Of a stretch of DNA of 64,000 nucleotides, positions 1-8,775 are shown piece by piece. The number at the start of each line of letters is the position of its first letter. Position 1 is the first letter of the stretch. This DNA is from Acidimicrobiales bacterium (lineage in GTDB: Bacteria > Actinomycetota > Acidimicrobiia > Acidimicrobiales > Palsa-688), in assembly GCA_036378675.1 (NCBI GenBank), contig DASUWA010000058.1, positions 1 through 64,000 on the forward strand, written 5' to 3'. The notes under the pieces are model-generated. The model was not told where the DNA came from. It did no database searches and worked only from the letters and a program-made list of their open reading frames with translations. The translations under genes and the position numbers were made by a program.

Positions 1-1334
1 AGCCAGTACACGTGGCGCGCTTTCTTCGACATCTCGGCGAGGACCCAGGCCTGGGCGGCGTGGTAGTTGTTGCGGGCGTCGCCGAGGAGCAGGACCGTCG
101 TCTTCGGGTTGACCTCGCGTCCCCAGCGGTCCCAGAAGGTCTCGAAGGCGTGGCCGTAGTCGGAGTGGCCGTCGACCCAGATCACGTCGGCCTCGGTGTT
201 GATCCGGTGGATGGCGAGGCCGATGTCCTCGTTGCCCTTGAAGTAGTCGGTGACCTCGTCGATGCCGTCGATGAAGACGAACGACCGGACCCGGCTGAAC
301 TGCGAGCTGATTGCGTACACCATCTGCAGCGTGAACCGCGCGAAGGCGGCGACCGAACCGGAGATGTCGGCGATCACCACGATCTCCGGCTTCGACGGCC
401 GGGGATAGCGGAACTTGGGATCGGCAGGGACGCCTCCGTATGACAAAGAGTGACGCATGGTGTTGCGGAAGTCGAGCGGCCCCTTGCGGCCGTGACGACG
501 CTTGCGGGCAAGACGGACGGCCAGCTTCCGTGTCAATGGAGCGATCGCCTTGCGGAGAGCGACCAGCTCCTCCCTGCTCGCGTGCATGAAGTCGATGTCC
601 TCGGGAAGCGGCTTGCGCAAAGACTTGGCGACCGCTTCGGCTCCGCGGTCGGCGACCAGGCGCCGGCGGATCTCGGCTTCGATCTCGCGCCGCAGAGCGT
701 CCAGGCGCGCTTCGTACTCCTCCTTGGCGAGCCGCTCCTCGAGTTCGGTCAGCTCGCCCGGTGCACGGTTTCTGGCCGATTCCATCATCCTGTCGAGCAC
801 CGCGTCGAGATCGAGCTGGCGGAGGGTGCGGTACAGGTAATAGGTGCCGCCGACGGGACGACCCGGCTCCATGCCCGCGAACCGGGTGACCGCTGCGCGG
901 GCGATCGCGCGCAGCATCGCGTCGTTGCCGTCCATCAGCGCCTTGAACAGCAGCTCCGCGAGCTGCTCCGGAGTCAAGCCTTCGGTGCTTCCTGATGCGG
1001 ACTCGCCCTCGCGTGATCCGAGGATGTCCTGGATCAGGTCGTCGAGACTCGAGGCCTCGTCGCCGGTGAGCTTGTACTCCCGGCCGCGCATCGAGAAGTA
1101 GACCTCGAAGACGGTTTCGAAGGCCTTCCAGTGGGCGTTGTTCTTCACGAGCGTCGCGGCGAGTGCGTACTTGAACGCGTCGCGGTCCTCGAGCGGGATG
1201 TGGCGCAACGCCTCCATAGCGTCGAGGTTTTCGGTGAGGCTCACCGGGATTCCCGCAGTCCGCAGCTCCTTCACGAACCCGGACAACGACTCCAGCAGCC
1301 CCGCCGAGCTCCCCTCCGGAAGGGTTGCGCTCAC
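1..1334 (-). CDS. VWA domain-containing CoxE-like protein, 3' end beyond window
   Basis: Reading the minus strand from a GTG at 1334 gives an uninterrupted frame of about 444 codons to the window edge, so the C-terminus is missing. The N-terminal two thirds is charged and helical. A von Willebrand A fold begins near residue 318 with the MIDAS-type motif ADISGSV, followed by a segment with VDGHSDYG. This layout matches the CoxE/YehP-type VWA proteins that partner MoxR AAA+ ATPases. The GTG overlaps the TGA of the upstream MoxR gene by 4 bp, so the two are translationally coupled. Known family role: metal-dependent protein binding in MoxR-assisted assembly or cofactor insertion. The client is unknown and no CO dehydrogenase genes are visible here. 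Confidence 0.85.
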   Translation of the reverse strand, partial: MSATLPEGSSAGLLESLSGFVKELRTAGIPVSLTENLDAMEALRHIPLEDRDAFKYALAATLVKNNAHWKAFETVFEVYFSMRGREYKLTGDEASSLDDLIQDILGSREGESASGSTEGLTPEQLAELLFKALMDGNDAMLRAIARAAVTRFAGMEPGRPVGGTYYLYRTLRQLDLDAVLDRMMESARNRAPGELTELEERLAKEEYEARLDALRREIEAEIRRRLVADRGAEAVAKSLRKPLPEDIDFMHASREELVALRKAIAPLTRKLAVRLARKRRHGRKGPLDFRNTMRHSLSYGGVPADPKFRYPRPSKPEIVVIADISGSVAAFARFTLQMVYAISSQFSRVRSFVFIDGIDEVTDYFKGNEDIGLAIHRINTEADVIWVDGHSDYGHAFETFWDRWGREVNPKTTVLLLGDARNNYHAAQAWVLAEMSKKARHVYW

Positions 1335-2236
1335 CGCGCCGGAGAAGACGAGCCGGCGAGGTCCTTCGCCGCCTTCTCGATGTCGGACTGGTACTTCAAC
1401 AGGATGTGCAAGGTCTCGGTGGCAGTGTCGGCGTCGACCGATTGGATGCCCAGCAGCAGGAGCGTGCGTGCCCAGTCGAGCGTTTCGGACACCGACGGAG
1501 CCTTTTTCAGCTCCAGGTTCCGGATCGAGCGAACGATGCGCACCACCTGATCGGCGAGCGACTCGGAGATGCCGGGAACCCGGGTGAGCACGATCTCGCG
1601 CTCGCGGTCGATGTCGGGGTAGTCGATGTGCAGGAACAGGCACCGCCGCTTGAGGGCTTCCGAGAGCTCCCTGGTGTTGTTCGACGTGAGGAACACGAGT
1701 GGGATCTGGGTCGCGCTCACCGTGCCCAGCTCGGGAATCGACACCTGGTAGTCGGAGAGAATCTCGAGGAGGAGCGCCTCGGTCTCGACCTCGACCCGGT
1801 CGACCTCGTCGATGAGCAGCACCACGGGATCGTCCGCCCGGATCGCCTCGAGCAGCGGCCGGGTGAGCAGGAACGGCTCCGAGAAGATGTCCTCCTCTAT
1901 GTCGGCCCAGCTGGTCGGCCCGTCGGACTCGGACACCCGTTGCGCCTGGATGCGAAGGAGCTGCTTCTTGTAGTTCCACTCGTAGAGCGCCTTCGACTCG
2001 TCGAGCCCCTCGTAGCACTGCAAACGGATCAGGCGCGAGCCGGTCAGCTCCGCCACAGACTTGGCCAGCTGCGTCTTTCCCGTTCCCGCCGGGCCTTCGA
2101 TGAGCACCGGCTTGCCCAGCCGCTCGGCCAGGTAGACCACCCCGGCGATGCCCTCGTCGGCGAGGTAGTCGACTCGTCGCAGCCCTTCGCGGACTGAGGC
2201 GGGGGACTCGAACCGGCTCGGCGCAGCGTCGCTCAC
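1331..2236 (-). CDS. MoxR-family AAA+ ATPase
   Basis: 301 aa, normal for MoxR ATPases. The Walker A motif GPAGTGKT is at residues 48-55 and Walker B LIDEVD at 141-146. A sensor-1-type stretch, FLTSNNTREL, and a conserved arginine-rich RRCLFLHIDYPD segment follow. The protein is predicted to be a cytosolic hexameric ATPase that remodels a client together with the VWA protein encoded immediately downstream, whose start overlaps its stop codon. It lies divergent from the MATE exporter gene, with a GC-rich tandem repeat in the intervening DNA. The family is secure; the client is not known. Confidence 0.93.
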   Translation of the reverse strand: MSDAAPSRFESPASVREGLRRVDYLADEGIAGVVYLAERLGKPVLIEGPAGTGKTQLAKSVAELTGSRLIRLQCYEGLDESKALYEWNYKKQLLRIQAQRVSESDGPTSWADIEEDIFSEPFLLTRPLLEAIRADDPVVLLIDEVDRVEVETEALLLEILSDYQVSIPELGTVSATQIPLVFLTSNNTRELSEALKRRCLFLHIDYPDIDREREIVLTRVPGISESLADQVVRIVRSIRNLELKKAPSVSETLDWARTLLLLGIQSVDADTATETLHILLKYQSDIEKAAKDLAGSSSPAR

Positions 2237-2318
2237 GTGTCAGATCCTTTGATGCTCTTGGTGCCCGAATGGCACGGCGTCCCAGCTTACCGAGAGGGTC
2301 CTGAGCGGCGCCCGTTCG

Positions 2319-2485
2319 GTAACACCGGCCCGGACGGGGCCCCAGCCCCATCCTCCTCCGGAGCGTGGGGACCCCAGCCCCACGCCCGTCCGTAACACCG
2401 GCCCGGACGGGGCCCCAGCCCCAGCCTCCTCCGGAGCGTGGGACCCCAGCCCCACGCCCGTCCGTAACACTGGGCCGGATGGACG
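2319..2485. repeat. GC-rich 73-bp tandem repeat, about 2.3 copies
   Basis: A unit starting GTAACACCGGCCCGGACGGG begins at 2319, recurs at 2392 with very few changes, and starts a third time at 2464 as GTAACACTGGGCCGGATGGA before running into the MATE start codon at 2479. The period is 72-73 bp. Each unit holds the repeated word ACGGGGCCCCAGCCCC and a TCCTCCGGAGCGTGGG core. The array fills most of the gap between the divergent moxR and MATE genes. It explains the Pro/Arg-rich open frames seen here in several phases, which are repeat artefacts. Confidence 0.9.
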
Positions 2486-3783
2486 GTGCGGCCCCACGGC
2501 GAATACTGGCCTTGGCGGGGTCGGCGTTCGTGGTGCTGGCGGCGGAGCCGTTGTACCTGCTGGTCGATACGGCGGTTGTCGGTCATCTCGGTCCGAAACC
2601 GCTGGCCGGGCTAGGTGTCGGCGCGGCGCTCATGACCCTGGTCCTGCTCCTGGGCACGTTTCTCGAGTACGGGACCACCAGCCGGGCGGCCAGGTGGTAC
2701 GGCGCCGGCCAGCGCGACGCGGCGGTGAACGAGGGGGTGCAGGCCGGGTGGCTGGCTCTATCTATAGGAGTCGCCTCGATCGCCCTCGGCGAAGCGCTCG
2801 CGGGTCCGTTGACGAGCCTGCTTGCCGGGCACTCGGGCTCGCCGGTGCAGCAGGCCGCCGAGTCCTGGTTCCGGATCGCCGTGGTCGGCCTTCCGGGAGT
2901 GATGCTCGTGCTCGGCGGGAACGGTTGGATGCGCGGGATTCAGGAGACCCGCCAGCCGGTTCGGATCGTTCTCGCCGCCAACGGTGTGTCGGCAGCGCTC
3001 TCTCCGTTGCTGGTGTACAGCGCCGGCCTCGGACTGCGCGGCTCTGCGGTGGCGAACGTCGCCGGCCAGGCGGTGGGCGGGTTTCTGTTCGTGCGGGCCC
3101 TGTTGCGTACCGGTGTTGGGATGCGGCCGGAGTGGGCGGTCATGCGCAGGCAGCTAGTGGTGGGGCGCGACCTGATGTTGCGGAACGTCGGTTTTCAGGC
3201 GGCGTTCCTCTCTGCTGCGGGCGTCGCCGCGAGGATGGGGACGGCTCAGGTCGCTGCTCACCAGATCGCGCTGCAGCTGTGGGAGTTCGCCGCGCTGGTG
3301 CTGGACTCTTTCGCCATTGCGGCGCAGTCATTGGTGGGCGCGGCGCTCGGCGGTCGTGACGAGGAGGCCGCGCGGCGCACGGCGTGGCAGGTAGGGGTTT
3401 ACGGTCTGTGGGCGGGGGTCGGTTTCGGGGTTTTCCTCGCCGCCGGCTGGTACCTCCTGCCGCAGGCGTTCACCTCGTCGCCGGCGGTGCTGAAGCAGTG
3501 CCACGAGCTGTGGCCGTGGTTCGTCGGCATGGAGCCGGCGGCGGGGCTGGTGTTCGCTTTGGACGGGGTGCTGATCGGCGCCGGCGATGTCCGCTTCATG
3601 CGCACGCTCACGCTGGTCGCCGCTCTGGGCGCCTTCGTTCCGATCAACCTGGCCGCCCTGCACTGGCACTGGGGGATCGGCGGCGTGTGGGCGGGACTGA
3701 CCGCTTTCGTCGGCGTGCGGCTGGTCGGGATGCTTGCCCGCACACGGAGCAGCCGTTGGGTGGTGCTCGGGGAGCAGCTGTGA
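2479..3783 (+). CDS. MATE-family (DinF-like) multidrug/metabolite exporter
   Basis: 434 aa, typical for MATE transporters, with about twelve hydrophobic segments in two pseudo-symmetric halves. The start of the first helix (LVDTAVVGHLGPKPLAGLGV) is the family signature, and the equivalent helix of the second half contains FSIAAQS-type residues (DSFAIAAQSLVGAALGG). The protein is an inner-membrane antiporter exporting organic cations or metabolites using a Na+ or H+ gradient; the substrate cannot be predicted. An ATG at 2479 is preferred over the in-frame ATG at 2365, because the longer version would only add a Pro-rich translation of the tandem repeat. A large hairpin follows the gene. Confidence 0.9.
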   Translation: MDGAAPRRILALAGSAFVVLAAEPLYLLVDTAVVGHLGPKPLAGLGVGAALMTLVLLLGTFLEYGTTSRAARWYGAGQRDAAVNEGVQAGWLALSIGVASIALGEALAGPLTSLLAGHSGSPVQQAAESWFRIAVVGLPGVMLVLGGNGWMRGIQETRQPVRIVLAANGVSAALSPLLVYSAGLGLRGSAVANVAGQAVGGFLFVRALLRTGVGMRPEWAVMRRQLVVGRDLMLRNVGFQAAFLSAAGVAARMGTAQVAAHQIALQLWEFAALVLDSFAIAAQSLVGAALGGRDEEAARRTAWQVGVYGLWAGVGFGVFLAAGWYLLPQAFTSSPAVLKQCHELWPWFVGMEPAAGLVFALDGVLIGAGDVRFMRTLTLVAALGAFVPINLAALHWHWGIGGVWAGLTAFVGVRLVGMLARTRSSRWVVLGEQL

Positions 3784-3801
3784 GCGCTTTCTGGGCGTAG
3801 A

Positions 3802-3863
3802 TTTCGCGTTTGGGTGTGGGTTTCGACCTTCCGCTGCTGAAACCGCCCGCCCAAACCGCGAAA
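3802..3863 (+). terminator. Nested inverted repeat downstream of the MATE gene
   Basis: TTTCGCGTTTGGG (3802-3814) pairs with CCCAAACCGCGAAA (3850-3863) with one bulged base. Inside it, GGTTTC (3819-3824) pairs with GAAACC (3839-3844). The structure lies 19 nt after the MATE stop. It has no T-run, so it is at best a non-canonical terminator or an RNA-stabilising hairpin. The remaining 177 bp up to the next start codon shows no other feature. Confidence 0.5.
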
Positions 3864-4040
3864 GCCACCACCAAAAAGGCGGCGAGCAGGCCGGCGGGCA
3901 TACATCTCAAGGTTGATTTCGGGGCGTCGATCACCTTAGGAAGGGCGACGCTCGCTACCCTGATTCGTAAGGGGCAAGCCTTGTGCGAGCCCCCCGAATC
4001 TGTACAGAGAGTTGGACAGAGAGAAGGAACAGGATCAGCC

Positions 4041-5249
4041 ATGGCCATTCTCGGACGTGAGTTCATAGCGGTACCGGACGACCGCAAGAATCAGATCGTC
4101 TACAAGTGGCCGGACGTCAGCATCCGCCGCTACACCAAGGCGATCGTCAACGCCGACGAGATGGCGCTGTTCGTCAACACCGGCCAGGTGGTCGCGACCA
4201 TGGGCCCCGGCCGCCACGAGGTCGACGCCGACGAGTTGCCCGGGCTCGGCATCCTGATCGACGCGGCGACCGGCGGCAGGGCGTATCGCGCCGAGCTGTA
4301 CTTCGTCGGAACGCGCGAGTACCCCGGCAACACCTTCGGCGGCCGGATCGACGACGTGCAGGACCCGCAAACCGGGATGATCGTCACCCTGCGCGTCTTC
4401 GGTGACTACTCGGTTCAGGTGAAGGATCCCGCGGCCCTGATCACCAACTTGACCGGGACGGTCAACGTCGCAGACAACGACGCGATCACCGGATGGGTCA
4501 GCGACCAACTACTCAAGGTCATGCGCACCCACATGACGGTTCAGATCGTTCGCAACGGATGGCCGATCCTCGGTCTCTCGGCGTACACGCCCGACATCGA
4601 GAAGGAAGTGATCGCCGCCGCGAACGGCCAACTCCAGCCTTACGGCGTCGCGCTGATCCGCATGGGTAACTTCGACATCAACCTGTCCGATGCCGACGAG
4701 GCACAGCTGAAGACGCTCGCGAAGGACACCGCCTACTCGCGTCTCGCGGGGAGCTTCAACCAGTACGCCGCCGGCGAGATGCAGATCGGCGCGGGAGAAG
4801 GGATGGCCAAGGGCGGCGGCGGAGTCGGCGGAGCGTTCATCGCCGCGGGTATGGGCGCGGCGGGCGGAGCGGCTTCGACTCAGCCGGGGCCGACCCCGCC
4901 GGCGGGCCCAGGATTTGTCGGGGGCGGAGCTGGTTTTGCTGGCCAATCGGTGTCGCAGCAGGGCGCGCAGGGCGTCGAGTGCCCGAACTGCCATACCGAG
5001 AACGCGACGGGCGCGAAGTTCTGTTCGTCGTGCGGCACGTCGCTCGCGCCGGCGGCGGTGGTTTGCTCGAACTGCCAAGCAGAAAACGCACCAGGCGCGA
5101 AGTTCTGCTCGTCCTGCGGCACCGCGCTCGCAGCCGAACAGGCGGGGCCCGCCGCGTGCGCGTCGTGCGGAACCGAACTGGCCCCCGGCGCGAAGTTCTG
5201 CGCGTCGTGCGGCACGGCCGTCACTCCGGAAAGTCCAACCGAAAGCTGA
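4041..5249 (+). CDS. SPFH-domain protein with C-terminal triple zinc ribbon
   Basis: 402 aa. Residues 1 to about 240 form an SPFH (stomatin/prohibitin-like) domain of the YdjI/virion-core-protein type. A Gly/Ala/Pro-rich linker follows (about 255-310). The C-terminus then holds three zinc-ribbon units of the form CxxC...GAKFCxSCGT, the last lacking part of its first knuckle spacing. No transmembrane helix is evident, so the protein is predicted to form cytosolic or membrane-associated oligomers. The stop is 1 bp before the ATG of the TIM44-like gene, so the two are co-transcribed. The ATG at 4041 was chosen because the upstream in-frame sequence is low-complexity and includes the MATE hairpin. 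The cellular role of this family is not established. Confidence 0.87.
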   Translation: MAILGREFIAVPDDRKNQIVYKWPDVSIRRYTKAIVNADEMALFVNTGQVVATMGPGRHEVDADELPGLGILIDAATGGRAYRAELYFVGTREYPGNTFGGRIDDVQDPQTGMIVTLRVFGDYSVQVKDPAALITNLTGTVNVADNDAITGWVSDQLLKVMRTHMTVQIVRNGWPILGLSAYTPDIEKEVIAAANGQLQPYGVALIRMGNFDINLSDADEAQLKTLAKDTAYSRLAGSFNQYAAGEMQIGAGEGMAKGGGGVGGAFIAAGMGAAGGAASTQPGPTPPAGPGFVGGGAGFAGQSVSQQGAQGVECPNCHTENATGAKFCSSCGTSLAPAAVVCSNCQAENAPGAKFCSSCGTALAAEQAGPAACASCGTELAPGAKFCASCGTAVTPESPTES

Positions 5250-5250
5250 G

Positions 5251-6210
5251 ATGAGCCTCCTTGCGACCGCGATCGTCGAACGTGCCGGTGGGGGGCACGG
5301 TTTCGGCGGAGGTGGGGGCAGTAGAGGCGGTGGCTCCTACGGCGGCGGCGGCGGTTTCTTCTTCTTCCCCGGCGGCGGGGGCGGAGGCGCAGGCGCCGGA
5401 TTCGGGATCTTCATCCTGATCCTCATCCTGCTGTTCATCTTCTTCGCCGTGATAAGGCCGCGCATGAACCGCCGCATCGGCGGCGGGGGAAGCCAGTTCG
5501 GCAGGTCGTTTGACGACGATCGCGGCGCGCCGCCCTCACCCCCGTCGGCAACCGACTGGTCCCATTCCGATCAGCCGGCGATCAACAGTGTTCGCGGGGA
5601 CCTTTTTCCCGGGACCGCCGACACTGCAATGCATCCGGAAAACTCCGCCGAGGGGCTCGCTGCGATCACCGCCCACGACCCTGACTTCGACCGGGAGGCG
5701 TTCCTCGAGCAGGCGCAGCGGACGTTCTTCATCGTCCAGGAAGCGTGGAGCCAGCGCAAGCCGGACATGAGCCGGCAGGTGATGGCCGACGGTTTGTGGC
5801 AGCAGCACAAGGTTCAGATTCAGGGCTACGTCGACGCGCACAAGCGGAACGTGCTCGAGGACCTCGCCGTCGCCGACTTGTCGGTCATCGCCGCGCACAG
5901 CGACGCGACCTACGACACCATCACCGTGCGAGTCACCGCCTGCTGCGCCGACTACGACGTCGACGACCAGTCGGGCAAGGTCGTGCGCGGCAACCGAGCG
6001 GTCGAGAACTGGATGGAGGACTGGACCTTCCAGCGTTCTTCCTCCGCGACGACCAAGCCGGCGGGGACGATGACGGCTCACTGCCCGAACTGCGGCGCCC
6101 CGTTGGACCTCGACCTCGCCGGCGTGTGCAAGTACTGCAAGGCGCCGATCAGCTCCGGCGCGTACGACTGGGTCCTCGCCCGGATCGCCCAGGTTCCGGC
6201 GTACTACTGA
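5251..6210 (+). CDS. TIM44-like domain membrane protein with terminal zinc ribbon
   Basis: 319 aa. A Gly-rich N-terminus (about 14-50) precedes a single hydrophobic helix of Ile/Leu/Phe (about 52-70). After a linker, residues about 130-260 resemble the TIM44/MRPL45 import-associated fold, with FFIVQEAWSQRKPDMSRQVM, a segment typical of bacterial TIM44-like proteins. The C-terminus has CPNCGAP and CKYCKAP, a zinc ribbon echoing those in the upstream SPFH protein. The start ATG sits 1 bp after the upstream stop; the longer in-frame open reading frame back to 4915 is an Arg-rich shadow. Its function is unknown, but pairing with an SPFH protein suggests a membrane-anchored partner. Confidence 0.85.
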   Translation: MSLLATAIVERAGGGHGFGGGGGSRGGGSYGGGGGFFFFPGGGGGGAGAGFGIFILILILLFIFFAVIRPRMNRRIGGGGSQFGRSFDDDRGAPPSPPSATDWSHSDQPAINSVRGDLFPGTADTAMHPENSAEGLAAITAHDPDFDREAFLEQAQRTFFIVQEAWSQRKPDMSRQVMADGLWQQHKVQIQGYVDAHKRNVLEDLAVADLSVIAAHSDATYDTITVRVTACCADYDVDDQSGKVVRGNRAVENWMEDWTFQRSSSATTKPAGTMTAHCPNCGAPLDLDLAGVCKYCKAPISSGAYDWVLARIAQVPAYY

Positions 6211-6217
6211 CGGTTCG

Positions 6218-7960
6218 TCAGTGCGGCTGCGGCAAAACCGCGAGCGACGGGCCCTTCGTCGACGCCGCCGGCGGCGCCGGCGCGGTGAGCCCGGCGGCCT
6301 GCAACCGTTGCGGGATCACCCACGCGAGCATCTGCTGGTAGACGGTCATGATCGAGATGCCGTACTCCAGGCTGGACGCCCATTTCCCGGCGAGCGCCAT
6401 CCACGTCGGGCAGCAACCGCCGACGCCAACGTTGCCGATGAGATGCGTGTCCACCTTCGTCGTTGAGGCGTAGGACTCGAGGAGCTCCATCTGGGCGCTG
6501 ACACCGGTGAGGGCGTCAGGAAAACGCCACCCGTGAGCGCAGGAGTCGCATGCGCCGATACCGGCGAAGTTGTTGTCGGCGGGGGTCAGCTGCCCGTAGG
6601 ACGGGAACGAGAAGTAGCCGGTCTCGACGACCGACTGGGCGAACGCAACGTCGAAGCGCACCCCGGTGGTGATGCCCGCCTGCTGGTAGTCGGCGGCGAG
6701 CTGCTGGATCGGCACCGTGACGTTCGCGTTGTGGCTGGTGCTGGCGAACCAAGCAGCGAGCTCGTCCTGGGTGAGCATCGAAGCCCCGAGGATCGAAGGC
6801 GAAACCGGCGGCGGGAGGGTGACCGACGCGGCGACGCTGCCCGGCGACCCACGACCTGGCGGCTTGCCCGGTTTCGTGGTGGTGGTCGAGATGGTCGGAA
6901 CGCCTCCCGACGAGCCGTCGCCGGCCGGTGGGCTGCCCGGGGCAGTGGTGGTCGGCGCGTCGGTCGCTTGTTGACCGTTCGGGATGGCGAGCAGCCCGAT
7001 CTCGGCCGCCGCTCCTGGAACGGTGGCAGCCTGGGTAACAACTGCGAGGGTCTGCTGACTGGACTGCAGGTTGTTCTGGGCGACGGCCACCGCCGCCTGC
7101 GCCTGCTGGACCCCGGCGTTGGCAAAAGCGGTGACCTGCTCGGCCTTCTCCAGTCCCTTCTTGGTGTCGGCCAGATCGTGGCGCACCCGCTCGGCGACCA
7201 GCTTGAGCATCTCCTGCGCGTCACCGGCCAGCTCCCCGCTCAGCCCTCCCGGGGACTTGACTGTCGACAGACCCTGGTTGCCGACGCCCTGCGGCCCCGC
7301 CGCCGGCGACGCGAAACCGAGCCCGACATAGGCGGCGATCGCCAGGTGCTCGAGTCGCTTCGAGGCGTCCCCGACCCGGCCGGCGGCGTCCTGCTGTGAC
7401 TTCACCGCCGAGGCGAGGACGTTCTGGGCTGACTGCAACTCGGCGCCGGCGGAGGTCACCCCCTGCTGCATCGAGGTCACGGTCGCCTGGGCCTGCTTGT
7501 AGTCGCCTATCGCGGTCAGCTGGGTGAGGTCGGCGTCGACCGCGGTGAGGATCGGGTTGGGGTCGGGAGGAGGTGGCGGAGGAGCGCCCTTCGGCGGGGG
7601 CGTAGTCGGCGGTCCGGCGACCGGCACGGAGGGAACCCCGGTCCCCTTGGGGATCGTTGTCGTCGTGGTGGTCGAGGGCGCGGTGGTGGAGGGGGGAGGT
7701 GCGGTTGTCGTCGGGCCCGGCAGCGGGGAAGGAGGAAGAGTGGTCTGGCTGGGTGTCTGCCCGGGTAGCACCTGATTTGACGTGCCGGGCGACGCCGATG
7801 CCGCTGGGATCCCGGCGAGCACGAGGCCGGTCACGGCGGCGAGTGAGGCGAGTGTGGCCAGTGTGGCGAGTGTGGCGAGCACCGCCCCTGGGGCGAGCGC
7901 GCCTGCCGCTGGACGCCCCGGACGAACCGGGGGAAGCCGGTTGGATCTAGCCCTTGACAT
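6218..7960 (-). CDS. Secreted cell-wall hydrolase with glucosaminidase domain
   Basis: 580 aa. An N-terminal hydrophobic segment (about 25-55) ends in an AASAS-type signal cleavage site. A Thr/Pro-rich region follows (about 58-135), then a long helical, probably coiled-coil stretch rich in Gln/Ala (about 137-320), another Pro/Ser/Thr linker, and a mannosyl-glycoprotein endo-beta-N-acetylglucosaminidase-type domain (about 397-550) containing FAQSVVETGYFSF with the presumptive catalytic Glu, and NNFAGIGACDSC. It is predicted to be exported and to cleave peptidoglycan glycan strands. The coiled-coil plus hydrolase plan resembles regulated septal or RipA-like hydrolases, but no NlpC/P60 domain is present. 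It is convergent with the TIM44-like gene. Confidence 0.85.
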   Translation of the reverse strand: MSRARSNRLPPVRPGRPAAGALAPGAVLATLATLATLASLAAVTGLVLAGIPAASASPGTSNQVLPGQTPSQTTLPPSPLPGPTTTAPPPSTTAPSTTTTTTIPKGTGVPSVPVAGPPTTPPPKGAPPPPPPDPNPILTAVDADLTQLTAIGDYKQAQATVTSMQQGVTSAGAELQSAQNVLASAVKSQQDAAGRVGDASKRLEHLAIAAYVGLGFASPAAGPQGVGNQGLSTVKSPGGLSGELAGDAQEMLKLVAERVRHDLADTKKGLEKAEQVTAFANAGVQQAQAAVAVAQNNLQSSQQTLAVVTQAATVPGAAAEIGLLAIPNGQQATDAPTTTAPGSPPAGDGSSGGVPTISTTTTKPGKPPGRGSPGSVAASVTLPPPVSPSILGASMLTQDELAAWFASTSHNANVTVPIQQLAADYQQAGITTGVRFDVAFAQSVVETGYFSFPSYGQLTPADNNFAGIGACDSCAHGWRFPDALTGVSAQMELLESYASTTKVDTHLIGNVGVGGCCPTWMALAGKWASSLEYGISIMTVYQQMLAWVIPQRLQAAGLTAPAPPAASTKGPSLAVLPQPH

Positions 7961-8055
7961 GAAACCCGCGAATTCTTCGACGGTCAGTACCGTATGCCTC
8001 TTTGACCTCCGCCTCCGCCCGGCGGGGCAGGCTAGCAGCTAGCTGCTGAGAGCAG

Positions 8056-8751
8056 CTATAGGTGCAGGCCGCACTCCGTTTTGTCCTGCCCGGTCCAGCG
8101 ACCCGAGCGCGGGTCGTCGCCCTCGGCGACCGGCTGGGTGCACGGCCAGCAGCCGATGGAGGGGTAGCCCTTCGAAAGGAGCGGGTTGACGGGGACGTCG
8201 TGGTCGGCGATGTAGCCACTCACGTCTAGATCGGTCCAGGTGGCGATGGGGTTGACCTTCACTAGGCCGCGGAGATCCCTGGCCACGATCGGGGCGGTCG
8301 CCCGGGTGGGCGCCTCCGCACGGCGGAGCCCGCTCATCCAGGCCAGCTTCCCCACCAGCGCACGGTCGAGCTGCTCGATCTTGGCTACCGAGCAGCAGTT
8401 GGACGGGTCCTGCTTCCACAGCTCGACCGGCTGGGGCGGGACGGTCAGCACCCGCAGGTTGAGGCCGTAGTGCTTCCGGACCAGCTCGACGGTCTCGAGG
8501 GTCTCGGGGAAGTGGTAACGGGTGTCGATGAACACCACCTCGATCGACGGCTCCACCTTCACGGCCAGGTCGATAAGGACCGCGTCGGTCATCGACGCCG
8601 ACAGGCACATGAAGGGGTGGAACTGCTCGACCGCCCACTCGATGACCGCCTGGGCGGGGAGGTGCTCGAACTCGCGGTTCAGGGCGGCGAGCTCCTCGTC
8701 GCTGAAGTCAGGAGCGTGTAGGTGGGTGCCGGTGCCGAGCAGGCTGGTCAT
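8056..8751 (-). CDS. cysH: Adenylyl-sulfate (APS/PAPS) reductase
   Basis: 231 aa, the usual CysH length. The PP-loop nucleotide-binding start (LSASMTDAVLIDLA) lies in the N-terminal third. The paired cysteines in SNCCSVAKIEQL and the GCWPC motif are the four ligands of the [4Fe-4S] cluster that marks APS-type reductases. The C-terminal ECGLH contains the catalytic cysteine that carries the sulfite adduct. The enzyme reduces activated sulfate to sulfite with thioredoxin in the cytosol. It follows the sulfite reductase gene by 24 bp on the same strand, so sulfate is carried through to sulfide by one transcript. No ATP sulfurylase gene is in the window. Confidence 0.95.
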   Translation of the reverse strand: MTSLLGTGTHLHAPDFSDEELAALNREFEHLPAQAVIEWAVEQFHPFMCLSASMTDAVLIDLAVKVEPSIEVVFIDTRYHFPETLETVELVRKHYGLNLRVLTVPPQPVELWKQDPSNCCSVAKIEQLDRALVGKLAWMSGLRRAEAPTRATAPIVARDLRGLVKVNPIATWTDLDVSGYIADHDVPVNPLLSKGYPSIGCWPCTQPVAEGDDPRSGRWTGQDKTECGLHL

Positions 8752-8775
8752 GGTCGAGTTCGTATCCGGTTCCGC

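Noticed and set aside
12-2197. Long plus-strand open frames across the first 2 kb
   Set aside because: They are shadows of the minus-strand VWA and MoxR genes, which carry clear domain motifs; the plus-strand translations are Arg/Asp/Val-rich and lack any.
2240-2586. Minus-strand frames of repeated Gly/Pro/Arg sequence
   Set aside because: They are translations of the 73-bp tandem repeat and have no ribosome-binding site or domain.
4915-5250. N-terminal extension of the TIM44-like protein
   Set aside because: This part is an Arg/Ala-rich out-of-frame reading of the SPFH zinc-ribbon coding sequence; the ATG at 5251 fits the family.
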